64,000 bases of DNA from Gemmatimonas phototrophica (GTDB taxonomy: Bacteria > Gemmatimonadota > Gemmatimonadetes > Gemmatimonadales > Gemmatimonadaceae): the NCBI RefSeq assembly GCF_000695095.2, contig NZ_CP011454.1, positions 3,720,001 through 3,784,000 of the forward strand, given 5' to 3'. The notes under the pieces were generated by a model. It did not search any database. It was not told the origin of the DNA and saw nothing but the letters and a program-made list of their open reading frames with translations. Positions 9,026-17,353 of the stretch are shown here, one piece after another. Both the position numbers and the translations under genes were made by a program. How positions within the stretch are numbered: the first letter of the stretch is position 1; each line of letters opens with the position of its first letter.

Positions 9026-9086
9026 GCTCAATCCTACGACATCGCTCAACGAAAAGGCACCAATCGGCGGCCCGATTTGTCACCAA

Positions 9087-9102
9087 TCCGTTACGTAACG
9101 GA
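9087..9102. promoter_or_regulatory. 16-bp perfect palindrome between divergent c-di-GMP genes
   Basis: TCCGTTACGTAACGGA is an uninterrupted 16-bp palindrome. It lies 62 bases upstream of the membrane cyclase start (9025) and 114 bases upstream of the GGDEF-EAL start (9216). It is a good candidate for a dimeric regulator controlling both genes. The regulator is unknown. Confidence 0.45.
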
Positions 9103-9215
9103 CGGCCGGCACCCATTCCGGCGGTCGCCGAGGGCGCCGATACAACAGGAAGCAACGTCACAGTTCGCCACGCCGAAGCCGGCGGGGGCTGGGGGCGGAA
9201 CACTACCGTGGCCGT

Positions 9216-11219
9216 ATGCGCACCATTTCGTCCCAATTCAAGGTCTTCGTCGTTCCTGCGCACTCGCAATGGCGGGCCACCGTGCTCGCCACCGTGGTGG
9301 GCGCGCTCATTTTTTTCGTGTACGAGGCCAGCAAGTCCGCGATCTTTCCGGGGCTGACCATCTGGGAATCGCATTCCATCACGATTGGCTTTGGCTCTGC
9401 CATTGCCGGTGGGGCGGCCTGGTTTGCCATGCGGCGACAAGCACGTCTGCTGCAGGCCATCGCGTCGGAGGAAGCGCTCCGTGAACGGCTGGAGATGCGC
9501 CAGCGAGCGCTGACGGAAAGCGAATCCCGCTTTCGGCAATTAGTCGAGCAGTCTCCCGAAGCCATTGCCGTGCATCGGCGTGGATATCTGATCTATGTGA
9601 ATGGCGCGGGTGCCGCACTCATCGGCGCGGCCTCCAGCAACGCGCTGGTGGGACGGCGAGCCGCGGACTTTCTGCATCCGGATGATACCGTCCTCGCCCA
9701 GCAACGTCGGGCGGGCACGGCTCGGCTCCAGTATCGGCTGGTCCGCACGGACGGAGAACTGCGTGAAGTCGAGGCGGTATCCGTGGCCATTGAGTACGAG
9801 GGGGCCGACGCGGTGCAGACGGTGTTCCGCGACATTACGGAGCGCAAAGCGCTTGAGGCCCGTCTGCGCCATGAGGCGTTCCATGATGGCCTGACCGGAT
9901 TGGCCAACCGCGCCCTCTTTCGGGATCGATTGGAGCATGCGCTGATGCTCAGCCGCCGACAGGCCGGGGTGGAGTTAGCTGTCCTCTTCCTCGACCTCGA
10001 TGATTTCAAGGGCATCAATGACAGTCTTGGTCACGAGGCGGGTGATCGCGTGTTGCAGGCCGTCGCTCTCCGCATCCGCGAAGAAACCCGTGGTGCGGAT
10101 ACCGTCGCCCGCTTTGGCGGTGACGAGTTTGCCATCCTGCTGGAAGGGGTCCCCAGTGAAACGGAAGCCCTGGCCATCGTGACGCGCATCAAGGCCGCAC
10201 TCCGCAAGCCCCTGATGATTGACGGTCGTCTGATGACCATCGCCGCGTCGATTGGCATTGCGTTCGGACGCAGCGGCAACGACGTGGAAAGTCTGCTGCG
10301 CAATGCTGACGTGGCCATGTACGAGGCCAAGGAAGCCGGCAAGGCCAGACACGCCGTGTTCGAGCCCGCCATGTACGAAGCCATCGTGCAGCGGCTGCAA
10401 CTCGAAGCGGATTTGCGCACCGCCGTGGTCTCCCCGACGGACGCCGGCATGTTCCTCGTGTATCAGCCCATCGTGGATCTTGTTACGGGAGAAACTCGCA
10501 GCCTCGAAGTCCTCCTGCGTTGGCACCACCCCGAACAGGGCGCACTCCCCCCGTCTCTCTTCGTGCCGATTGCCGAACATACGGGCGCCATTGTGCCGTT
10601 GGGCCGCTGGATTCTGGAAACAGTCTGCTCCCAGATCATGGAGTGGCGTACCATGTGGTGGCGTGAGCGCCTCGACCCCACCGCCTTTCCGTCCGTGTCG
10701 GTCAATATCTCCGGCCGTCAGTTGCGCGAAGAGCACTTTGTCGAGGAAGTCGAGGAGATCCTGCGCCGGACCGGTGTGCCTGCGTCAGCGGTGACGCTGG
10801 AAATCACCGAGAGTGTCATCATGCACGATACCGAGCAATCACTGCGCACGCTGTCGGCGCTGAAAGCACTCGGCCTGCGGTTGGCCATTGACGATTTTGG
10901 CACCGGCTACTCCAGTCTGAGTTACCTCCAGCGGTTCCCTGTTGACATTCTCAAGATTGATCGGGCGTTTGTGGAAGGGGTGGCCACCGAAGGCTCCGAC
11001 GCCGCCCTTGCCCGGACGATCGTGTCGCTCGGCACCACACTCACGCTGCACACGGTCGCCGAAGGGGTGGAACTGGAGTCGCAGCGTGTTGCCTTGCAGC
11101 AGATGGGATGTCAGCTCGGGCAGGGCTATCTCTTTTCACCACCCATGCCGGCGTCACAGGTGTTGCCGTGGCTGGCTCCTGACCTGAACGCGACATCGCG
11201 AGTCGCCACCTCCATGTGA
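9216..11219 (+). CDS. PAS-GGDEF-EAL c-di-GMP turnover protein
   Basis: A 667-residue protein with two N-terminal membrane segments (about 22-36 and 54-71), a short coiled linker, a PAS domain (about 103-210, ending VFRDITERKALEARL), a GGDEF domain (signature GGDEF at 301-305, I-site RGAD at 292-295) and an EAL domain (about 395-650). The EAL signature itself reads EVL (431-433, SLEVLLRW). The other phosphodiesterase residues are present: SVNIS, Glu529 (TLEITES), Asp559-Asp560 (AIDDFGTGYSSLSYL), Lys580, Glu616 and Gln636. It can plausibly both make and degrade c-di-GMP, with the balance set by the PAS ligand. It is divergent from the other cyclase. Confidence 0.92.
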   Translation: MRTISSQFKVFVVPAHSQWRATVLATVVGALIFFVYEASKSAIFPGLTIWESHSITIGFGSAIAGGAAWFAMRRQARLLQAIASEEALRERLEMRQRALTESESRFRQLVEQSPEAIAVHRRGYLIYVNGAGAALIGAASSNALVGRRAADFLHPDDTVLAQQRRAGTARLQYRLVRTDGELREVEAVSVAIEYEGADAVQTVFRDITERKALEARLRHEAFHDGLTGLANRALFRDRLEHALMLSRRQAGVELAVLFLDLDDFKGINDSLGHEAGDRVLQAVALRIREETRGADTVARFGGDEFAILLEGVPSETEALAIVTRIKAALRKPLMIDGRLMTIAASIGIAFGRSGNDVESLLRNADVAMYEAKEAGKARHAVFEPAMYEAIVQRLQLEADLRTAVVSPTDAGMFLVYQPIVDLVTGETRSLEVLLRWHHPEQGALPPSLFVPIAEHTGAIVPLGRWILETVCSQIMEWRTMWWRERLDPTAFPSVSVNISGRQLREEHFVEEVEEILRRTGVPASAVTLEITESVIMHDTEQSLRTLSALKALGLRLAIDDFGTGYSSLSYLQRFPVDILKIDRAFVEGVATEGSDAALARTIVSLGTTLTLHTVAEGVELESQRVALQQMGCQLGQGYLFSPPMPASQVLPWLAPDLNATSRVATSM

Positions 11220-11303
11220 TGCGAAGTACCGTCCGGTGCTGTAGCTTGGCCGAGAGTCGTTTCAGAAACACACGACACTCACCTCTTTCTGCCAGGCTGC
11301 CTT

Positions 11304-14300
11304 ATGCGGGTGCACGACGCCTCCGGTTCGCTGTTTGACGACCATGTAGGGTCTCCCTACGCGCCACGTGACGCGTGCGGCGTGGGGTTCATTGCCCGTC
11401 AGAGTGGCGAACGGACCCATGAGGTTGTCAGTCTGGCGCTGGAAGCGGCCGCACGGCTGGCGCACCGGGGCGCCTCGTCCACCGACAACTCGGCCGACGG
11501 CGCTGGCTTGCTCGCCCAGATCCCGCGACGCCTGTTCATTCTGGCCGCCTCCCGGTTGGGCATTCACCTGCCAGCGGATACCTCCATTGGGGTGGGCATG
11601 TGCTTCCTGCCCACCGAGCCGCAGGCGTGCGAGGAGGCCATGTCGCTGGTGAAGGATGTGCTGCTGGGCGACGGCATTCCTGTGCTGGGCTGGCGTGAGG
11701 TCCCGGTGCGTCCCGAGGTTCTGGGGGCGACCGCGCGGGCCGCCATGCCCACCATTCGGCAAGTCCTGGTGGGACGACCGGCCGGTAGCGACGACGACAC
11801 GTGGGAGCGCCAGCTGTATCTGGCGCGTCGGGAAATGGAACATCGGGCGCTCGCGCGCGGATTGGAGCCGTTCTACATCTGCTCCCTTTCCTGCCGCACC
11901 GTAGTGTACAAGGGGCTGCTCACCGGCGGGCAGCTGGGGGATTTCTTCCCCGACTTGCGTGACCCGGCATTTGAAACGGCCATCGCTGTTTTCCACGAGC
12001 GATACGCCACCAACACCATGCCGCGCTGGGAGCTCGCGCAGCCGTTCCGCATGCTGGCTCACAACGGCGAAATCAACACGCTCTGGGGGAACCGCAACGG
12101 GATGGCGATGCGCGGGACCCTGCTGGTGGCCCCGTCGTTTGGCGACAAGGCGGAACGCGTGCGGGAACCCATTCGCCCGCGCGGCAGCGACTCGGCCAGC
12201 CTCGACAACGCGCTCGAGTTGTTCGCCCGGGCTGGGCGCTCACCAGTGCACGCCGCGATGATGCTGGTCCCGCAGGCGTGGGAAAAATTCCCGGACGTTG
12301 AGCCGGCGGTGAAGGCGTTCTACGAATACCACCAGTGCGTGATTGAGCCGTGGGACGGACCCGCCGCGCTCGCATTCAGCGACGGCGTCACGGTGGCCGT
12401 GTCGCTCGACCGGAACGGCCTGCGCCCGTGCCGCTACAAGATTCGCGCCGATGGCATGGTGGTGGCTGGCTCCGAAGTGGGGATCGTGGATTTTGATCCA
12501 CGCGATGTCGTGGAAACCGGTAAGCTGGGCCCCGGCGGCGTTTTTCTCGTGGACACCGACGGCAAACGCATCGTGCGCAATATGGCCGCCAAGCGGGAAG
12601 TGGCCACACGACGCCCGTATGCAAAGTGGATTGCGCAACACATGTCCACGCTGCCCACCAGCGATGGCGCGGAACCGCTCGTGCGATCGAGCGATCAGCT
12701 GCGGGCCACGCAAATGGCGTTCGGCTACGGGCACGAAGATCTGCGGGTCGTGCTGGAGCCGATGGCCAGCACCGCGGCGGAAGTGGTGTGGAGCATGGGG
12801 GACGACGCGCCGCTGGCGGTGTTGTCGCCCAGCACGCCGCCGCTCTATGCGTTCTTCCGGCAGCGCTTCGCGCAGGTCACCAATCCGCCCATGGATTCGT
12901 TGCGTGAAAGCATGGTGATGTCGCTGCGCATGCACCTTGGCCGGCGCGGTTCTCCACTGGTGGAGAAGTCGTCGTACGCCCGCATGCTGCGCATTGAACA
13001 TCCAGTGCTGTTGCCCGACGAAATGGCGGCACTGCGCGCGTTCCCGCAGTTCCCGAGCGCAACGCTCGACGCAACCTACAACGCGCGGTCGCGTTCCGAA
13101 GCGCTGGAAGCGGCGCTCGATTCGCTCTGTCGGCGGGCGGAAATGGCGACACGGAAAGGGGCGCGCCTGCTGATCATCAGCGACCGCAAGGTGAGCGCGG
13201 ATCGCGCCCCCATTCCGGCCTTGCTGGCGCTGGGCGCCGTGCGCCAACACCTCGTGCGTACCGGATTGCGCGCCCGGGTGGGATTGGTGGTGGAAGTTGG
13301 TGATGCCATTGAGCAGCACCACATGGCGGCGTTGTTTGGGTATGGTGCGGAGGCCGTGCACCCGTGGCTTGCCATGGAAACGGTGGCGACGGTGTTTGCC
13401 GAAGCACATGGCAAGGCCGACGCCGACCCGGAACGCCCGGGGCCGGCGCTGGCCCAGTCGCGCTATCGCGCGGCCGTCGAAAAGGGATTGCTCAAGGTAC
13501 TCGCCAAGATGGGTATCTCCACCTTGTCGAGTTACTGCGGTGCGCAGACCTTCGATGCCCTTGGCCTTGGCGCCGATGTCATTGACCGGTGCTTCGCCGG
13601 CACGTCGTCACCGATCGGCGGCCTGTCGTTGCGTGAGCTCAGCGAGGACGTGCTGCAGCGCCACCGCCGGGCCTTCACCTCCGATGGCGCCCCGCACGCC
13701 ACGCTCCCTGATCACGGGCGCGTGCGCTTCAGGAAAGACGGCGAAGTTCACGCGTGGGCACCACAAACGGTCCTGGCGTTACAGCAATCGGTGGGCAGTG
13801 CGCGCGCCACCCGCGCCGGCACCAGCCCCGACGACGCTTGGCGCACGTTTGCGCAGCGGGTAGACGGTGGGGCCCCCGCCAGTATCCGCGACCTGCTGGC
13901 CATCCGCCCCGGACAGTCCATCCCACTGGACGACGTGGAACCGATGGAAGCCATTCGCGCGCGCTTCATCTCCAGTGCGATGTCGCTGGGGGCGTTGTCG
14001 CCGGAGGCCCACGAAACGCTCACCATTGCCATGAACCGCATGCAGGCGCGTTCAAACAGTGGAGAAGGCGGCGAGGATCCGGCGTTCTATCGCGACACCG
14101 GCAGTGATCGACGCGACAGCCGCATCAAGCAGGTGGCCTCGGCGCGCTTCGGCGTGACCACCGAGTACCTCGTGCGCGCGGAAGAAATTGAAATCAAGAT
14201 CGTGCAGGGCGCGAAGCCCGGAGAAGGCGGCCAACTGCCGGGCCATAAAGTGACGGAGCTGATTGCCCGGTTGCGGCATAGTACTCCCGGTGTCGGACTC

Positions 14301-15881
14301 ATTTCGCCGCCGCCGCATCACGATATTTACAGCATCGAAGATCTGGCGCAGCTGGTACACGACCTCAAGACGGTGAACCCGCGCGCGCGCATTGGGGTGA
14401 AGCTGGTGGCGGAAAGTGGCGTGGGGACGGTGGCTGCCGGCGTTGCGAAAGCCTTTGCCGACTATGTGCTCATTGCCGGTCACAACGGCGGCACCGGTGC
14501 CTCCCCACTGTCGAGCATCAAGCACGCCGGCTCGCCGTGGGAGTTGGGATTGGCGGAGGCGCAGCAGGTGCTAGTGGCGAACGGATTGCGTCACCGCGTG
14601 GAAGTACGCGTGGATGGTGGCCTGAAGACGGCGCGCGATGTGATCATCGCGGCGTTGCTGGGGGCCGAGTCGTTCGGGTTTGGTACGGCGCCACTGGTCG
14701 CCATGGGCTGTGACATGGCCCGCCAGTGTCACCTCAATACCTGCCCGACCGGCATTGCCACACAGCGTGAAGATCTGCGGGCGAAGTTTCGTGGTACGCC
14801 GGAGCAGGTCATCGCGTACTTCTCACGCATGGCCGAGGATGTGCGGACGGAACTGGCGCTGCTGGGTGCGCGCTCTCTGGCCCAGATCATCGGGCAGGTG
14901 GAGCGACTGCAGCGCGCCGAGCGGCCGGAACTTCCGCGTTCCACGATGCTCGACTTGTCGCAGGTCCTTGGTGTGCCACGGCGCAGTGATGAGTCACGCA
15001 CCCGCACGGTGGTGCGGAACGAGCGCCTGGGAGTGACGGCGGTTGACGAGCGAATTCTGCAGGATGCCGCCGACACGGTGCAGCACGGAACGGTATTCCG
15101 CGGGACATACGCCATTCGGAATCACCATCTCACGGTGGGGGCACGCGTGGCTGGCGCGCTGGCGGAACGCTTTGGCGACGCCGGGTTGCCGCCGGGTACG
15201 ATGCAGTTGGACTTTGCGGGGAGTGCGGGACAGAGCTTCGGCGCGTTTGGCGTGCGCGGCATGCGCTTTTCGCTGGAAGGCGAAGCCAACGACTACGTGG
15301 GGAAAGGGCTGAACGGTGCCGAGATTACCGTGCGGCCATTCCGCAACGCACGGTATCGGGGGGCCAGCCATCTCAACATGATTCTTGGCAACACGGTGCT
15401 GTACGGAGCGACCGATGGCCTGCTGTGCGCCGCAGGGCAAGCCGGTGATCGATTTGCCGTCCGGAACTCCGGCGCCTGTGCCGTGGTGGAGGGGGTGGGC
15501 AATCATGCCTGCGAGTACATGACCGGGGGGATCGTCGCCGTGCTGGGGCGGGCCGGGCGCAACTTTGGTGCGGGCATGTCCAACGGCGTGGCTTACGTCT
15601 TTGACGAATCGGAGACGTTTGCCGGTCGCCTCAACCATGAGATGGTGCTGCTGGCCGATCTGGATGCCGAGGATACCGCGTTACTGAAGGTGCTGTTGCG
15701 ACTGCACGTCACACGGACAGGGAGTGCCCGGGCGCGCTGGCTGCTCGATGACTGGGAGCACCAGCATGTCCGGTGGCGGAAAGTCAAACCGCGTGGCGCC
15801 GGCGAGCATGTGACCCGTATCCGGGAAGAGTGGATGGCGCGACTGTCGGCGTTGAACAGTGAAGCGGTGACGGCGGGCTGA
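11304..15881 (+). CDS. gltB: Glutamate synthase large subunit
   Basis: A 1525-residue GOGAT large subunit that makes two glutamates from glutamine and 2-oxoglutarate. Domains in order: class II glutamine amidotransferase whose nucleophile Cys25 (YAPRDACGVGF) would be exposed by removal of a 24-residue propeptide; central domain; FMN domain (about 820-1230, with SGEGGEDPAFY and KPGEGGQLPGHKV); and a C-terminal GXGXG beta-helix domain. The 3Fe-4S ligands are Cys1136, Cys1142 and Cys1147 (CX5CX4C). No gltD follows: the next gene, 18 bases on, is convergent. The NADPH-supplying small subunit must lie elsewhere, or the enzyme uses ferredoxin. Confidence 0.96.
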   Translation: MRVHDASGSLFDDHVGSPYAPRDACGVGFIARQSGERTHEVVSLALEAAARLAHRGASSTDNSADGAGLLAQIPRRLFILAASRLGIHLPADTSIGVGMCFLPTEPQACEEAMSLVKDVLLGDGIPVLGWREVPVRPEVLGATARAAMPTIRQVLVGRPAGSDDDTWERQLYLARREMEHRALARGLEPFYICSLSCRTVVYKGLLTGGQLGDFFPDLRDPAFETAIAVFHERYATNTMPRWELAQPFRMLAHNGEINTLWGNRNGMAMRGTLLVAPSFGDKAERVREPIRPRGSDSASLDNALELFARAGRSPVHAAMMLVPQAWEKFPDVEPAVKAFYEYHQCVIEPWDGPAALAFSDGVTVAVSLDRNGLRPCRYKIRADGMVVAGSEVGIVDFDPRDVVETGKLGPGGVFLVDTDGKRIVRNMAAKREVATRRPYAKWIAQHMSTLPTSDGAEPLVRSSDQLRATQMAFGYGHEDLRVVLEPMASTAAEVVWSMGDDAPLAVLSPSTPPLYAFFRQRFAQVTNPPMDSLRESMVMSLRMHLGRRGSPLVEKSSYARMLRIEHPVLLPDEMAALRAFPQFPSATLDATYNARSRSEALEAALDSLCRRAEMATRKGARLLIISDRKVSADRAPIPALLALGAVRQHLVRTGLRARVGLVVEVGDAIEQHHMAALFGYGAEAVHPWLAMETVATVFAEAHGKADADPERPGPALAQSRYRAAVEKGLLKVLAKMGISTLSSYCGAQTFDALGLGADVIDRCFAGTSSPIGGLSLRELSEDVLQRHRRAFTSDGAPHATLPDHGRVRFRKDGEVHAWAPQTVLALQQSVGSARATRAGTSPDDAWRTFAQRVDGGAPASIRDLLAIRPGQSIPLDDVEPMEAIRARFISSAMSLGALSPEAHETLTIAMNRMQARSNSGEGGEDPAFYRDTGSDRRDSRIKQVASARFGVTTEYLVRAEEIEIKIVQGAKPGEGGQLPGHKVTELIARLRHSTPGVGLISPPPHHDIYSIEDLAQLVHDLKTVNPRARIGVKLVAESGVGTVAAGVAKAFADYVLIAGHNGGTGASPLSSIKHAGSPWELGLAEAQQVLVANGLRHRVEVRVDGGLKTARDVIIAALLGAESFGFGTAPLVAMGCDMARQCHLNTCPTGIATQREDLRAKFRGTPEQVIAYFSRMAEDVRTELALLGARSLAQIIGQVERLQRAERPELPRSTMLDLSQVLGVPRRSDESRTRTVVRNERLGVTAVDERILQDAADTVQHGTVFRGTYAIRNHHLTVGARVAGALAERFGDAGLPPGTMQLDFAGSAGQSFGAFGVRGMRFSLEGEANDYVGKGLNGAEITVRPFRNARYRGASHLNMILGNTVLYGATDGLLCAAGQAGDRFAVRNSGACAVVEGVGNHACEYMTGGIVAVLGRAGRNFGAGMSNGVAYVFDESETFAGRLNHEMVLLADLDAEDTALLKVLLRLHVTRTGSARARWLLDDWEHQHVRWRKVKPRGAGEHVTRIREEWMARLSALNSEAVTAG

Positions 15882-15899
15882 GCGCCGGCACCGTGCGCG

Positions 15900-17261
15900 T
15901 CAGCGGGTGGAGAGGCCCAATGCTGCCGACGCGCGTTCACGAATGAGGCTGTGCGCGTCGTTGGTGAGGGCGCGCAGGGCGTCATCGGCAGCGGGACGGT
16001 GTCCCGCTGCCAGCGCCGTCATGGCGGCGAGCCGGATCTGCAAGTCATCGAGGGAGCGGGTTCGTTCCGCCGTCAGTTCAATGAGCTTCTGGCGGGCTCG
16101 TGGCGTGTGCACATGGGCGAGCGCCGCAATGATCTCGAGCTGATACTCCAGGGTGCTTTCTTCCTGCACAGCGAGCATCATGCGATCGGCCAGCGGGTCG
16201 GCATCAGGGGCGGCGAAGACGAGGGAGAGTGCACGGTTGCGCACCTCCGGCGTACTGTCGAACATGACCGACTCGAGGCGACTCGTGGCGGCTGGGCCGC
16301 CAATCTGCCCCAGGGCCGCAACGGCCGCCACCCGCACGCGGGTATCGGCGTGCTTGAGCAGCCGGGCCAGGTCCGGGATGGCCGCCTGATTCTTGCTCTC
16401 CCCCAGCAAGCCGGCCGCATTGCGAACCACAAACCAGGTAGCATCGCCGGCAAAGTGGCGCGCCACGACCAATGTGGCCGGCAGCGACGCCGCGAGGTCA
16501 TAGAGGAATCGTCGATCCGCCAGTTCCGTGGCTGCGATCAGCTGCTCGAACACCGCGCGGGCCCCCGGCACTCCGGCGCGCAGGAGCAACGCCTGGACCC
16601 CTTCGTGCTCCTGCTGCTGATCGAGGAGCAGTTCCACGATGAGTTGCAGGGGCTGCGGCGTGGCCAGTGACTCGAAGAACGAGCTGTCGGTGATGCCCGA
16701 CAGCAGCTTGAGGAGCGAGAGACCATCGCCGCGGAGCACTGCCGTGCGGAGGGCCTGTTCCACGACATCCCGTGCCGCGGGCTCGGTTGGCGCGATGGAT
16801 GTGACGGACGGAGGCGTGGCGCTACGCGGCGTTTCCGATGGTCCATCGTCCGATGAGGGAATGGCCATCATGCCGGCGGGAGTGGGACGCAGGGGCATGC
16901 CGGCCGCGCGCAGGCGGACGTTCCAGATGGCCAACGCGTCCGCGCTTTCGAGGATGGCCCCCTGCACCGACGATGGCGGGGCGATGAGAATGCCGCCCAA
17001 CTTGAGGAACTCGGCCTCAGTAACCGTCGAGGCGATATCGAGTGCCGTGACGCCGTGTGCACTCAGCATTCCGCGCAGAAACTCCGCGCTGTCGCGCACC
17101 GGCTCTACCGCGTGGGCGTCGTTGAGCACACGCTGGTCGATGGTGACGCTGCCAACGTGTGCCAGGGCGCACAGCCGTTGCACACTGGAGAGCACGTCCG
17201 TTGTGGGAGCGCGCTCACGCAATTGCCTGAACAACAATGCCAATGCGGCAACGTACACCAT
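15900..17261 (-). CDS. HEAT-repeat protein, function unknown
   Basis: A 453-residue protein. The N-terminal half has no clear family; a Pro/Ser/Thr-rich linker follows around residues 125-165. The C-terminal half carries tandem HEAT-like helical repeats, for example AIPDLARLLKHADTRVRVAA and VRNAAGLLGESKN, ending ALTNDAHSLIRERASAALGL. There is no signal peptide, so it is likely cytoplasmic. HEAT arrays mediate protein-protein contacts. The first residues (MVYVAALALLFRQLRER) are mildly hydrophobic. It is convergent with gltB and precedes the Omp85-like gene on the same strand by 92 bases. Confidence 0.65.
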   Translation of the reverse strand: MVYVAALALLFRQLRERAPTTDVLSSVQRLCALAHVGSVTIDQRVLNDAHAVEPVRDSAEFLRGMLSAHGVTALDIASTVTEAEFLKLGGILIAPPSSVQGAILESADALAIWNVRLRAAGMPLRPTPAGMMAIPSSDDGPSETPRSATPPSVTSIAPTEPAARDVVEQALRTAVLRGDGLSLLKLLSGITDSSFFESLATPQPLQLIVELLLDQQQEHEGVQALLLRAGVPGARAVFEQLIAATELADRRFLYDLAASLPATLVVARHFAGDATWFVVRNAAGLLGESKNQAAIPDLARLLKHADTRVRVAAVAALGQIGGPAATSRLESVMFDSTPEVRNRALSLVFAAPDADPLADRMMLAVQEESTLEYQLEIIAALAHVHTPRARQKLIELTAERTRSLDDLQIRLAAMTALAAGHRPAADDALRALTNDAHSLIRERASAALGLSTR

Positions 17262-17353
17262 CTCGAGATGCAGATCCGGCTCCGGGAAATCAGTCTCTGT
17301 CTAAACTAGAGGACCGTCATGTATCCGCCAGAGCCGGGTGTGTGAACGCGGCC

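Noticed and set aside
9025-9049. TTG at 9049 as start of the membrane cyclase
   Set aside because: ATG 9025 has AGGA at good spacing, and TTG starts are rare.
17262-17353. Gap between HEAT and Omp85-like genes as a possible small RNA or promoter
   Set aside because: No hairpin, no convincing -35/-10 pair and no conserved motif seen.
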